A model generated the notes under the pieces. It worked only from the letters and a program-made list of their open reading frames with translations. It did no database searches and was not told the DNA's origin. Shown one piece after another: positions 17,701-24,731 of a stretch of DNA of 50,421 bases. Location: the IMG/VR virus record IMGVR_UViG_3300032288_002769, positions 1 through 50,421 of that record. One strand, given 5' to 3'. The stretch is from a virus. The position numbers were made by a program, and so were the translations under genes. Within the stretch, counting starts at the first letter, position 1; every line of letters begins with the position of its first letter.

Positions 17701-18027
17701 CGCAACACCATTCGTGTATACTGCACCATAACTATTAGGATTAAATAACATCAAATTAACTGTTCCTGATGCAATCGCAGGAACTACAGCCCTATACTCA
17801 CTGCTGCTTACATAAGTGTTGGATACAACAGAACCATTTAGATAAATTGTAGCACCAGGTAAAAAACCATATCCTCTAATTTTTATATTACCGCCAGAAC
17901 TTGATACAGCGGTATCATCTAAATCATTGTAAAAAGAATCAGTATAAGTTATGCTCGTAATAGCTATACGATTAGCTTCATCAAAACTTTTGATAGTATT
18001 CGTGCTAAGTAATTTTTGACTGTTCAT
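14791..18027 (-). CDS. Giant adhesin with four LamG-type lectin domains (copy A)
   Basis: A 1078-aa protein. Residues about 20-110 look like an IPT/TIG-type beta domain (IKIRGYGFLPGATIYLNG). Residues 115-195 look like a putative-Ig (He_PIG) domain with the hallmark GTLPSGLSLSSSGLISG. Four concanavalin A/LamG-like lectin domains follow, at roughly 205-420, 430-650, 655-880 and 885-1075. Each contains FDG.GDY, then FT.E.W.Y near strand 3, W.H.A..R, and a closing strand of the type YISNVRITKQALYTANF. Such domains bind glycans, so the protein most likely contacts host surface polysaccharide. It overlaps its paralogue (18024-21329) by 4 nt. I see no signal peptide or enzymatic motif, and assign no depolymerase activity. 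Confidence 0.9.
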   Translation of the reverse strand: MNSQKLLSTNTIKSFDEANRIAITSITYTDSFYNDLDDTAVSSSGGNIKIRGYGFLPGATIYLNGSVVSNTYVSSSEYRAVVPAIASGTVNLMLFNPNSYGAVYTNGVATSGFPSFTSTSYTSPSFTVSVQLLATGDTPLTYSLYSGTLPSGLSLSSSGLISGTVTSDSTTNLVVLVNDAQNQTTQQNITLIVLTNDTYWKYTSLLITGENTYIANTAYNLDSSNNNSLITLNGDVTPSRFSPFASPTSSDGSTFFDGTGDYLTVSDSAAIRIGTSSFTIEGWFRATAIGGAQKGILAKGATAENTGWEIRIDGSAGGQLATTFTSTVVKGTTVIALNTWYHFALVRNGTAVNLYLNGTSEASSTRSDDFSQTESLYIGNSRTTAQPFTGYISNVRITKQALYTANFTPATSVLTTTSQSANSANVIFLGSLSNASFDNNRIVDLSSNTTSNLNFTRTGTPTVSSFSPYGTMWSAYFDGNGDYMSIAHDTKLDLGSGNFTVEFWIYPITWSSTMGVVGKKASDATSGWQIYKNAALSPTKLGARLGGTSDFFSGSDVDTNTWTHWALVRTGSTVYWFKNGTLDATGTNSTNLVDTSATFRAGYADTWSAYSHCHIASLRIVKGQALYTSNFTPSTTVLTTTSQSANSANVSLLTCQYNQFIDRSNNAFSITKSGDAAVTKFIPFTTSIAYSPETYVGSYYFNGSTDYYRIPTATTAFGFGTGNWTVEFWVYPNSVASNFGLIDFRTSGGGATQTKVTVLFSTAGNLTFYTGGVNRITQSSITSGQWYHIAVVKSSGTTKLYVNGIANATTYTDANDYATTSQFTIGQVGDAPGAATWWTNGFISDLRVVVGTAVYTNNFTPTTTPLTAIANTTMILNSKSSGVFDYAGQHALITGGNSTASTTQEKYGDRGLYFDGSGDYIQAAPTFSPLNVFTGDFTIEGWLYTATVAAGRKTICATRTTATDTTAGRFSLVANTANLEFFTASANVAFGGTISTNTWTHFAATRSSSNLRLFLNGTQVGSTVTYTGTLPPNLALTVGNNAAGTESWNGYLDEIRITKGYARYVANFTVPGVAYPQV

Positions 18028-21000
18028 TTTGCTATATTTGGACTACTACTTACAGTAAAGTTTGCAATATACCTAGCATATCCTCTAGTAACTCTTAGAT
18101 CATCTATGTATCCCTGATAATGGTTCGTAGCTGTAGTATCTCTATTTCCAATTGAAGTACCTATAGTTACATCTCTGTCAGTGCAAGATGTTGAACTCGT
18201 ACCACTACCTGTTGTTGGTTTTGTTCCATCCAAATATAGAGTAACTGTTGTACCGTATCTAACAACAGCGACATGAGTCCAAGTGTTTGCAGTTAGTGCA
18301 GTTGAAGATGTAAATAAAGTGGCGTTATTAATCACAACTGACGGAAATCCTGTGGCACTTATATTCAAAGCTAAGCCTGTTGTTGATGCTGCACTAGTGC
18401 GAGAATCAATAACTGTCATCGCTTTAGCCACTGTGGTTGGATACAACCATGCTTCTATTGTAAAATCACCAGTTCCAAAATAACAACTTAGTGCTGTATT
18501 AACATATGCATAAACAGAAATATAGTCACCGGTTCCATCGAAAGAATAACTGTGTGCACCCCATTTACTTGTATTAGGTAATAGTCTAACATCGCCGTTT
18601 ACTTGCAAAGTGTTTTGCATAGTACTATCTAATATAGAGGTAGTTGCACCGGAAAGTAATATTTTTGCATTGGCAGCATATTCTCTATATCCAAAAGGTC
18701 TAACAGGAGGAGTAAAATTGCTTGTATATGCCGCATTGCCGTTGATAAATCTGTAATTAGATATGTAACCAACATAAGGACTTCCTAAATCTCCGCCAAC
18801 ACCTATTCTAAATTGTTTAGCAGCACCGTTGTAATTGTAAATTGTTACGCCAGTAAAGTTGTAAGTTGTTGCATCAGCAATACCATTAACATAAAGTGAT
18901 CCAGTATTTCCATTTCTAACTACAGCAACATGATTCCATGAATTTGCAGTTACATATCTTGTTGTTCCAGTTAATGCTTTGGTTGAAATACCAGATGCTG
19001 CATCAGTAAAAGAAAATTCCAAAACATTTGCTGAAGTGACAATAAAAATCCAAGCACCACCAACTTGCCAATTATTAGATATTCCTCGGGCTGCTGCATT
19101 TGTTGTTGGATAAATCCAAGCTTCTATTGTAAAATTATTGGCACTTTGAAGAAAATCATTATTAGCGGTACATGTTACATAGTTTCCACTGGCCGGAGCC
19201 AAATACATAGAAGTACCATTGTCATCATATGAATAAGTATTTGCTCCATTAAATGGACTAAAGCTAATTACTGATGCGGTTCCAGTCGGAATTATTCTTG
19301 CAGCAGTATTACTGTTATCAATATAACCATAACTATTACATGCTATTAACAATACATTAGCTGAGTTGGCACTTTGGCTGGTTGTTGTAAGTGGTGTTGT
19401 GGATGGAGTAAAATTACCAGTATATACTGCTTGTTTAGCAATACGAAAATTGCTGATGTAACCCGTGCTGCCATAACTTGCTGATCCATTATCTTTAGTG
19501 CCAATCCATACTGGGTTTGTTGTTGCTGCTCCTGTTATAGTGCCAGATACTGTTGCAGTTCCTCCGGCTACGCCATTGACATAAAATGTTAAAGTTGAAC
19601 CACTTCTCACCCAAGCAACATGCGTCCATCTATTGTAATATACTGTAGTTGTTCCATAATATACACTAGAATTATTAAGAAAAAATTTCATCCTTCCTTG
19701 TCCAGTAACTGGACTAGCTAATGGATCTATAGAACATAAAAAGTTAGCAGAAGTAGCAGCACTCTGTCTGGCATCATATACACCCCAATTAGTTATGGTT
19801 GTGTCGGTTGGATATATCCATGCTTCCATGGTGAAATCACCAGTGAATGTAGTAAGGGCTGATGTAGCGCCAGTAGCAAGATAATCTGTTTTGGAACCAA
19901 AATACACACTCCAATTTGGTTGAAATGGATTGAAGGATGAAAAGTTTGGTGTTCCTGTTTTAGATATTGCTCTCTGATGAATACTAGCATCAATAATCAG
20001 GTTATTATTATTTGATGTTAGTTTTTGACAAGTTAATAAAACCACATTAGCTGAGTTGGCGCCTTGACTAGTGGTTGTTAATGGTGAAGTTGTTATTGTA
20101 GTATTTGATGTATATAATGCTTGACCTTTTGTTATACGAATGTTTGACATATGACCCGTAACAACCGTAGAACCAGAACCATCTTTTCCTATATAAACTG
20201 AAGCAGTTGATCCATAATCTTGATTAGTAGTATAGGTGCTTCCTACTTGATTACCATTAATAAATAATTTGGAATTACCTGACTGTTTAGATATAGCTAC
20301 ATGTGTCCAAGTATTCAATGTCATCGCAGGACCAGTGATAACAGCAGAATTTGGTGAGTTGCTATAGAAAACAATATTTGTACCATTGTACATTAACAAT
20401 ACTCTTTTGTTATTGTTATCATTGATATCAATCCAATCTTGTCTGGCATTAACAGTTGGATATACCCAACATTCTACTGTAAAATCTTCTGTGCCCAATC
20501 CAAAAGCTGTATTAGAAGCTACAACCAAGTAGTCTCCAGAACCATCAAAATATGCCGCACCGTCTGTAGCATTATTTGATGTGAATGGAGTAAAATGAGA
20601 AGGCCTACAATCTCCGTTTACTGTTATGTAAAAGTTTTTGGGTGATGAATCTGAAAATATTGTTGCAGAATTGGATGTTGTATTATTTGATCCTAAGGGT
20701 TCTCCAGTTAATAATAAAGTAGTATTTGCCCAGTAAAGATCAATATCAACAATTACTAATGTAATAGTTTGTTGAAAAGATTGATTTTGTGGATCAGTTA
20801 CTATAACATCAAAAGTTGTAGTTGAAGTCGATGTTGCTGTGCCCGAAATTAATCCACTTGAAGATAGTGATAATCCACTTGGTAGTGTGCCCGAATATAA
20901 AGTGAAAGTTAACGAAGCATCGCCGGTAGCGGCCAATTGAACGGATACATCCCTAACACTGGTATATGATGTAGTAGTAAAACTAGGAAAACCAGATGTT

Positions 21001-21329
21001 ACTAAGTTAGCATAAATTGAACCGGTATTCAAACGACTATCAAATATCATTAATGGATATGAACCAGCAGAAGTTGCTGGTATTATAGCACGATATTCGC
21101 TAGAACTTATGTAAGTATTTGATACTAGTGCATTGTTAAAATATACCTTACAACCTGGTACAAAACCATACCCTTTGATTTGTATATAACCACCGGCAGT
21201 GTTAACAGCAGTATCGTCTAACCAATTGTAAGAAGCATCAGTAACATTAACACCAGTTATCGTAATGCCATTATATTGAGTTATGCTGTTAGAATCCGAG
21301 TATCTGGTTCTTACAGATTTACTTGTCAT
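18024..21329 (-). CDS. Giant adhesin with four LamG-type lectin domains (copy B)
   Basis: A 1101-aa paralogue of the next gene downstream, with the same order: IPT/TIG-like (about 22-115, GYIQIKGYGFVPGCKVYFNN), putative-Ig (about 120-200, SGTLPSGLSLSSSGLISGTA), then four LamG-like lectin domains (about 205-435, 436-670, 671-900, 901-1098). Typical lectin blocks are FDGSGDYLVVAS, FTVECWVYP, NTWTHVAISKQSG and GHMSNIRITKGQALYTSN. The N-terminal 200 residues are the most alike between the two copies, while the lectin domains differ more; this suggests a shared anchoring end and divergent binding ends. The gene overlaps the 109-aa gene upstream by 1 nt and copy A by 4 nt. Role in host glycan binding is inferred from the fold. 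Confidence 0.9.
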   Translation of the reverse strand: MTSKSVRTRYSDSNSITQYNGITITGVNVTDASYNWLDDTAVNTAGGYIQIKGYGFVPGCKVYFNNALVSNTYISSSEYRAIIPATSAGSYPLMIFDSRLNTGSIYANLVTSGFPSFTTTSYTSVRDVSVQLAATGDASLTFTLYSGTLPSGLSLSSSGLISGTATSTSTTTFDVIVTDPQNQSFQQTITLVIVDIDLYWANTTLLLTGEPLGSNNTTSNSATIFSDSSPKNFYITVNGDCRPSHFTPFTSNNATDGAAYFDGSGDYLVVASNTAFGLGTEDFTVECWVYPTVNARQDWIDINDNNNKRVLLMYNGTNIVFYSNSPNSAVITGPAMTLNTWTHVAISKQSGNSKLFINGNQVGSTYTTNQDYGSTASVYIGKDGSGSTVVTGHMSNIRITKGQALYTSNTTITTSPLTTTSQGANSANVVLLTCQKLTSNNNNLIIDASIHQRAISKTGTPNFSSFNPFQPNWSVYFGSKTDYLATGATSALTTFTGDFTMEAWIYPTDTTITNWGVYDARQSAATSANFLCSIDPLASPVTGQGRMKFFLNNSSVYYGTTTVYYNRWTHVAWVRSGSTLTFYVNGVAGGTATVSGTITGAATTNPVWIGTKDNGSASYGSTGYISNFRIAKQAVYTGNFTPSTTPLTTTSQSANSANVLLIACNSYGYIDNSNTAARIIPTGTASVISFSPFNGANTYSYDDNGTSMYLAPASGNYVTCTANNDFLQSANNFTIEAWIYPTTNAAARGISNNWQVGGAWIFIVTSANVLEFSFTDAASGISTKALTGTTRYVTANSWNHVAVVRNGNTGSLYVNGIADATTYNFTGVTIYNYNGAAKQFRIGVGGDLGSPYVGYISNYRFINGNAAYTSNFTPPVRPFGYREYAANAKILLSGATTSILDSTMQNTLQVNGDVRLLPNTSKWGAHSYSFDGTGDYISVYAYVNTALSCYFGTGDFTIEAWLYPTTVAKAMTVIDSRTSAASTTGLALNISATGFPSVVINNATLFTSSTALTANTWTHVAVVRYGTTVTLYLDGTKPTTGSGTSSTSCTDRDVTIGTSIGNRDTTATNHYQGYIDDLRVTRGYARYIANFTVSSSPNIAK

Positions 21330-21658
21330 TAACTTATTTCGCTTCCAAACGCCGAGAAACTTAGACTTGGTAGTGCCGCATTAGCAACAAGAAAATCGCC
21401 AGCGCCCATAGTAACACCAATAGTCAAAGTGATAGTATCATTTGCTGGTATAAATGTATTATAGTTAATATAATGCTGTGCTGATAAAGTATTACCTGAA
21501 GGTACAACAGCTACTCTAAAAGTAGAAGAGTTTGCATTTTGATTACACACTGCAATCGTACTAATAACAGTATTCGTTCCAACGGGAACTGTGTATATTG
21601 TATTTGAAGAGTTAGCAATAGGGTTAATTTGCCCTAAAATTTTATATATGATGCCCAT
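21329..21658 (-). CDS. Small virion protein, beta-sandwich type
   Basis: A 109-aa protein starting MGIIYKILGQINPIANSS and continuing IYTVPVGTNTVISTIAVCNQ, with HYINYNTFIPANDTITLTIG and an end SFSAFGSEIS. I recognise this as a small family found next to fibre genes of T4-like aquatic phages (YKVLGQ at the start, FRVAV, AFGSEI at the end). It has the pattern of a single beta-sandwich and no catalytic motif. It could be a fibre-tip, spike or decoration protein. It starts 5 nt after the 611-aa fibre stop and overlaps the giant lectin gene by 1 nt, so it is translated with them. The exact role is unknown. Confidence 0.85.
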   Translation of the reverse strand: MGIIYKILGQINPIANSSNTIYTVPVGTNTVISTIAVCNQNANSSTFRVAVVPSGNTLSAQHYINYNTFIPANDTITLTIGVTMGAGDFLVANAALPSLSFSAFGSEIS

Positions 21659-21663
21659 TTAAA

Positions 21664-23499
21664 TTATGCTCCCATTAGCATGAAAGGATGTATTGTTGTC
21701 GTAGATGTTCCACCGCCACCGGTGTTTGTGTTAGCTTTATCAAAAGCAGCATTAGCTTGGATGAAAGCAGCCGTGATACTATTATTTTGTGTAACATCAA
21801 CACCAATACTTATATTTGCTGAAATGAATGCAGCATTAGCTTGGATGAATGCTCCACTAATATTAGTGTTTTGAGTATCGTTGACACCACCCTCATTGTT
21901 AGCTTTAATAAATGCAGAGTTGGCTTGTATAAAAGCACCACTAATATTAGTGTTTTGAGTATCATTAATCCCAGTATTATTATTGGCTACAATAAATGCA
22001 GCATTAGCTTGGATGAAAGCACCATTAGCATATTGACTGGCACTGTTAGCGGCACTTCTTACCCATAAATCTGTAGAATTGTTTGCAGCATCCCAAGCTA
22101 AATTGGCTTGAATGAATGCTCCGTTAGCTTGTATTTCTGTTATAGTAATTCTATTATTTTGAGTATCATTAACACCAATACTATTATTAGCGACTATGAA
22201 TGCTCCATTAGCATATGAACCTGCCGATGCTGCTGCTTCTCTAGCGACACCATCGGTTGCTGAACCACCAGTCAAACTGTTTGCAAAAGCAAATGCCGCA
22301 TTAGCTTGAATGAATGCTCCATTCGCTTGAATGCTGGCCACAATGATATCTGTGTTCTGTGTTAAATTAACACCAGCCTCATTATTGGCTTTAATAAATG
22401 CGGCATTGGCTTGAACAAAAGAACCATTAGCGTATGTACTAGCACTGTTCGCTGCATCTCTTACCCAAGGATCAACAGCATTATTGGCAGCTATAAACGC
22501 CGCATTGGCTTGAATAAAAGCACCGTTGGCATATGTACTAGCACTGTTCGCTGCATCTCTTACCCAAGGATCAACAGCATTGTTTGCTGCAATAAATGCA
22601 GCATTAGCATATGAGCCGGCAGAATTGGCAGCATCAAAAGCGAGATTGGTATAGGGAAGTAAATCAATATTTTTAAGTCTTATTAATGATGAATGCAAAT
22701 TTGCATTCAATGTGTCGATTGTAAATGAAGCATCATTAATATCAATATTGTTATTTGAACCAATCTCTGAAGTATACCCTTTAAATAGATACCATTCTTT
22801 TGTGCCTGTATCACGAATGAAACCGGTATGAGCATTTGTGCCGTCATTATAGTGTGCGGCCAAACCAATATCTAATGTATCACCGGCATAATTATTAATA
22901 CCCATAATAAACAAGGTATCATTAGCAACGATTTGAGATGCACTAATACTAAAAGTATTTCCAGTAACGATTAAGTTACCAGTAATAGAAACATCACCAG
23001 TTATTGTACCACCAGTTGAATCATATTTTGTATTGGCGACTATGAACGCTGCATTAGCTTGAATAAAAGAACCATTTGCCCGAATCTCGGTTACTGTGAT
23101 TCTACTGTTTTGAGTATCGTTGACGCCACCTTCGGTGTTTGCTTTGAGAAAAGCACCGTTGGCTTGAACGAATGCTCCGTTAGCGTATGTACCTGTACTG
23201 GTTATATTTGTATTTTGAGTATTGTCTATACCTAAACTATTATTCGCCGTCAAAAATGCAGCATTAGCATATGACCCTGCTGAGTTTGCAGCAGTGAATG
23301 CTGAGTTAATAAGACCGGTGATCTTGTTGGTTCCCTCGTAAAAACCAGTCGAGTATATGTTACCTGTAGCACCAATACCACCGGAAACAATAATACTTCC
23401 TGTGGTTGTTGTATTTGCAGGATTGCCAGAAGATACTGTTAATACAGTATCAATTGTAGCATTTCCGTAGATTCGTGTACCGCTTAGTAATTTGGCCAT
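21664..23499 (-). CDS. Tail fibre shaft protein with AF..AN. heptad repeats (611 aa)
   Basis: Residues 1-60 include TGSIIVSGGIGATGNIYS, a fibre module also present at the C-terminus of the 652-aa protein. Residues about 60-160 and 290-600 are built from heptads of the form A-F-x-x-A-N-x (YANGAFIQANAAFI and variants), consistent with a trimeric coiled coil. A globular insert at about residues 185-255 contains ANDTLFIMGINNYAGDTLDI and EWYLFKG. A 33-residue unit, NAVDPWVRDAANSASTY plus ANGAFIQANAAFIAAN, is duplicated in tandem. The end is a short GGGGTSTTTIHPFMLMGA. No Shine-Dalgarno is evident upstream of the ATG, which follows the sequence CATAAATACTAC. The tip ligand is unknown. Confidence 0.88.
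   Translation of the reverse strand: MAKLLSGTRIYGNATIDTVLTVSSGNPANTTTTGSIIVSGGIGATGNIYSTGFYEGTNKITGLINSAFTAANSAGSYANAAFLTANNSLGIDNTQNTNITSTGTYANGAFVQANGAFLKANTEGGVNDTQNSRITVTEIRANGSFIQANAAFIVANTKYDSTGGTITGDVSITGNLIVTGNTFSISASQIVANDTLFIMGINNYAGDTLDIGLAAHYNDGTNAHTGFIRDTGTKEWYLFKGYTSEIGSNNNIDINDASFTIDTLNANLHSSLIRLKNIDLLPYTNLAFDAANSAGSYANAAFIAANNAVDPWVRDAANSASTYANGAFIQANAAFIAANNAVDPWVRDAANSASTYANGSFVQANAAFIKANNEAGVNLTQNTDIIVASIQANGAFIQANAAFAFANSLTGGSATDGVAREAAASAGSYANGAFIVANNSIGVNDTQNNRITITEIQANGAFIQANLAWDAANNSTDLWVRSAANSASQYANGAFIQANAAFIVANNNTGINDTQNTNISGAFIQANSAFIKANNEGGVNDTQNTNISGAFIQANAAFISANISIGVDVTQNNSITAAFIQANAAFDKANTNTGGGGTSTTTIHPFMLMGA
22433..22482. repeat. 50-bp perfect direct repeat, copy 1
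   Basis: Identical to 22532-22581. The 99-bp offset corresponds to a tandem 33-codon unit in the 611-aa fibre (NAVDPWVRDAANSASTY and the heptads that follow), so the reading frame is preserved. Confidence 0.9.
22532..22581. repeat. 50-bp perfect direct repeat, copy 2
   Basis: Second copy of the 22433-22482 repeat, 99 bp away and in frame. Confidence 0.9.
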
Positions 23500-23516
23500 G
23501 TAGTATTTATGTTGTA

Positions 23517-24716
23517 TTATTCAAAAGGACTGAACACTACCGTTTCGTCAAACTCTCCAGCTATCTGTAAGACGCCAGTCATAAGTTCTCTTTTTTGCAC
23601 AGTAGGATCGTTTGCTATCGTAACTTCATCAAATTCGGAAGAATAAATTACAGTCTTCGTAATAGAATTTATTGACTTTGTAATTTCATCCATAGTAACA
23701 ACTTGCATTGAACCGTTGGCGTATAATTTTGAAGCAGTTTGTTTTAAGGCTGGTGTGTATGTTATAATAATAATACCTCGTGCACCAGAACCGCTATAGG
23801 TTCCTGTTGCACCGGAACGATAAGTTCCACCGCCTCCACCGCCGCCATAATTACCGCCGTTACCGCCATCTCTTGCATCGGCGGCTGTTATAGCACCTCC
23901 AGCGGCGCCACCTCCACCTCCACCAGAGTAATAAGGAACAACGCCGCTTCCTCCATTGCCGCCTTTTAAAGCTCGGCCACCATTCCAAGATGTGGCAACA
24001 GAAGAGCCGGCACCACCGCCACCATTCGTTCCATCAGCATCAAAATCTCCTCCAACGCCGCCAGCTTGCCCAGACGAACCACCGCTACCACCAATACCAG
24101 CACCAGCAGATGCTCCAAGACTACCAGTCGAACCTCCTCCATTAGGGCCACCGGCACCGCCGCCACCATCTCCGGAATCTGTAGTGGAACTAGTTCCTTT
24201 GCCTCCTCCTGCACCTCCGTTGCCAGCATAACCACCGGCACCGCCACCGCCCGTAGAACCTGCTTGGTTGGTAGAACTTGGCGCCACACCACCAGAACCT
24301 CCGGAATATTTAATCGATCCTATACCACTAGCAGATGATCCTCCAGCGCCAACATTAGCGACCCGTTGTCCACCACCGCCTCCTACCGCACCAACTAAAG
24401 CAGTAACATAAGATGCCGATCCAAACCAAGTATCTCCTCCAGAACTGCCATTGCCACCGGCTGTGTTTGTACCACTGCCGCCACTACCTACGGTGTAAGG
24501 AACAGTCGTAAAAGAAGATAAACTTACATTTGCAGAACGAGAATAGGCTCCTCCTCCACCTCCAGCGCCCGGATAACCGTTACCTGCTGCTTGGTTGACA
24601 CCTTTACCTCCTCCACCGCCACCACCTATACACTCTATGGTGTTATTATAATCGTTCCAATCGGCTGGTTTAGTCCAACTACTACCACCAGTAAGTATGA
24701 CTCTTGTTAATGCCAT
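23517..24716 (-). CDS. Glycine-rich adhesin-like protein (399 aa)
   Basis: Residues 1-25 read MALTRVILTGGSSWTKPADW, a start seen in phage glycine-rich tip proteins. Residues about 28-325 consist of runs of 3-8 Gly separated by short turns (for example ECIGGGGGGGKG and GGGGAGGYAGNGGAGGG), the composition of a polyglycine-II sandwich such as in the gp38-type receptor-binding tips of T-even phages. The C-terminal 75 residues are non-repetitive (KLYANGSMQVVTMDEITKSI, ending ETVVFSPFE) and may be the anchor. The Gly codons make the gene locally GC-rich compared with the AT-rich surroundings. It lies between two heptad-repeat fibres. Receptor binding is inferred from composition, not shown. Confidence 0.85.
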   Translation of the reverse strand: MALTRVILTGGSSWTKPADWNDYNNTIECIGGGGGGGKGVNQAAGNGYPGAGGGGGAYSRSANVSLSSFTTVPYTVGSGGSGTNTAGGNGSSGGDTWFGSASYVTALVGAVGGGGGQRVANVGAGGSSASGIGSIKYSGGSGGVAPSSTNQAGSTGGGGAGGYAGNGGAGGGKGTSSTTDSGDGGGGAGGPNGGGSTGSLGASAGAGIGGSGGSSGQAGGVGGDFDADGTNGGGGAGSSVATSWNGGRALKGGNGGSGVVPYYSGGGGGGAAGGAITAADARDGGNGGNYGGGGGGGTYRSGATGTYSGSGARGIIIITYTPALKQTASKLYANGSMQVVTMDEITKSINSITKTVIYSSEFDEVTIANDPTVQKRELMTGVLQIAGEFDETVVFSPFE

Positions 24717-24731
24717 GATTAGCTTATTTCA

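Noticed and set aside
14791-21329. Depolymerase or sialidase activity of the LamG proteins
   Set aside because: LamG/ConA-like domains are binding modules and no catalytic motif is visible, so only glycan binding is proposed.
23504-23511. CATAAATA octamer as late promoter of the 611-aa fibre
   Set aside because: It ends only 4 nt before the ATG, leaving no room for a normal leader. Kept as a finding about the start region rather than as a promoter call.
23956-24338. Proline-rich and Thr/Ser-rich open frames opposite the glycine-rich gene
   Set aside because: Antisense of Gly codons (GGN) gives Pro (NCC) runs or Thr/Ala runs in other frames; these are composition artefacts of the 399-aa gene.
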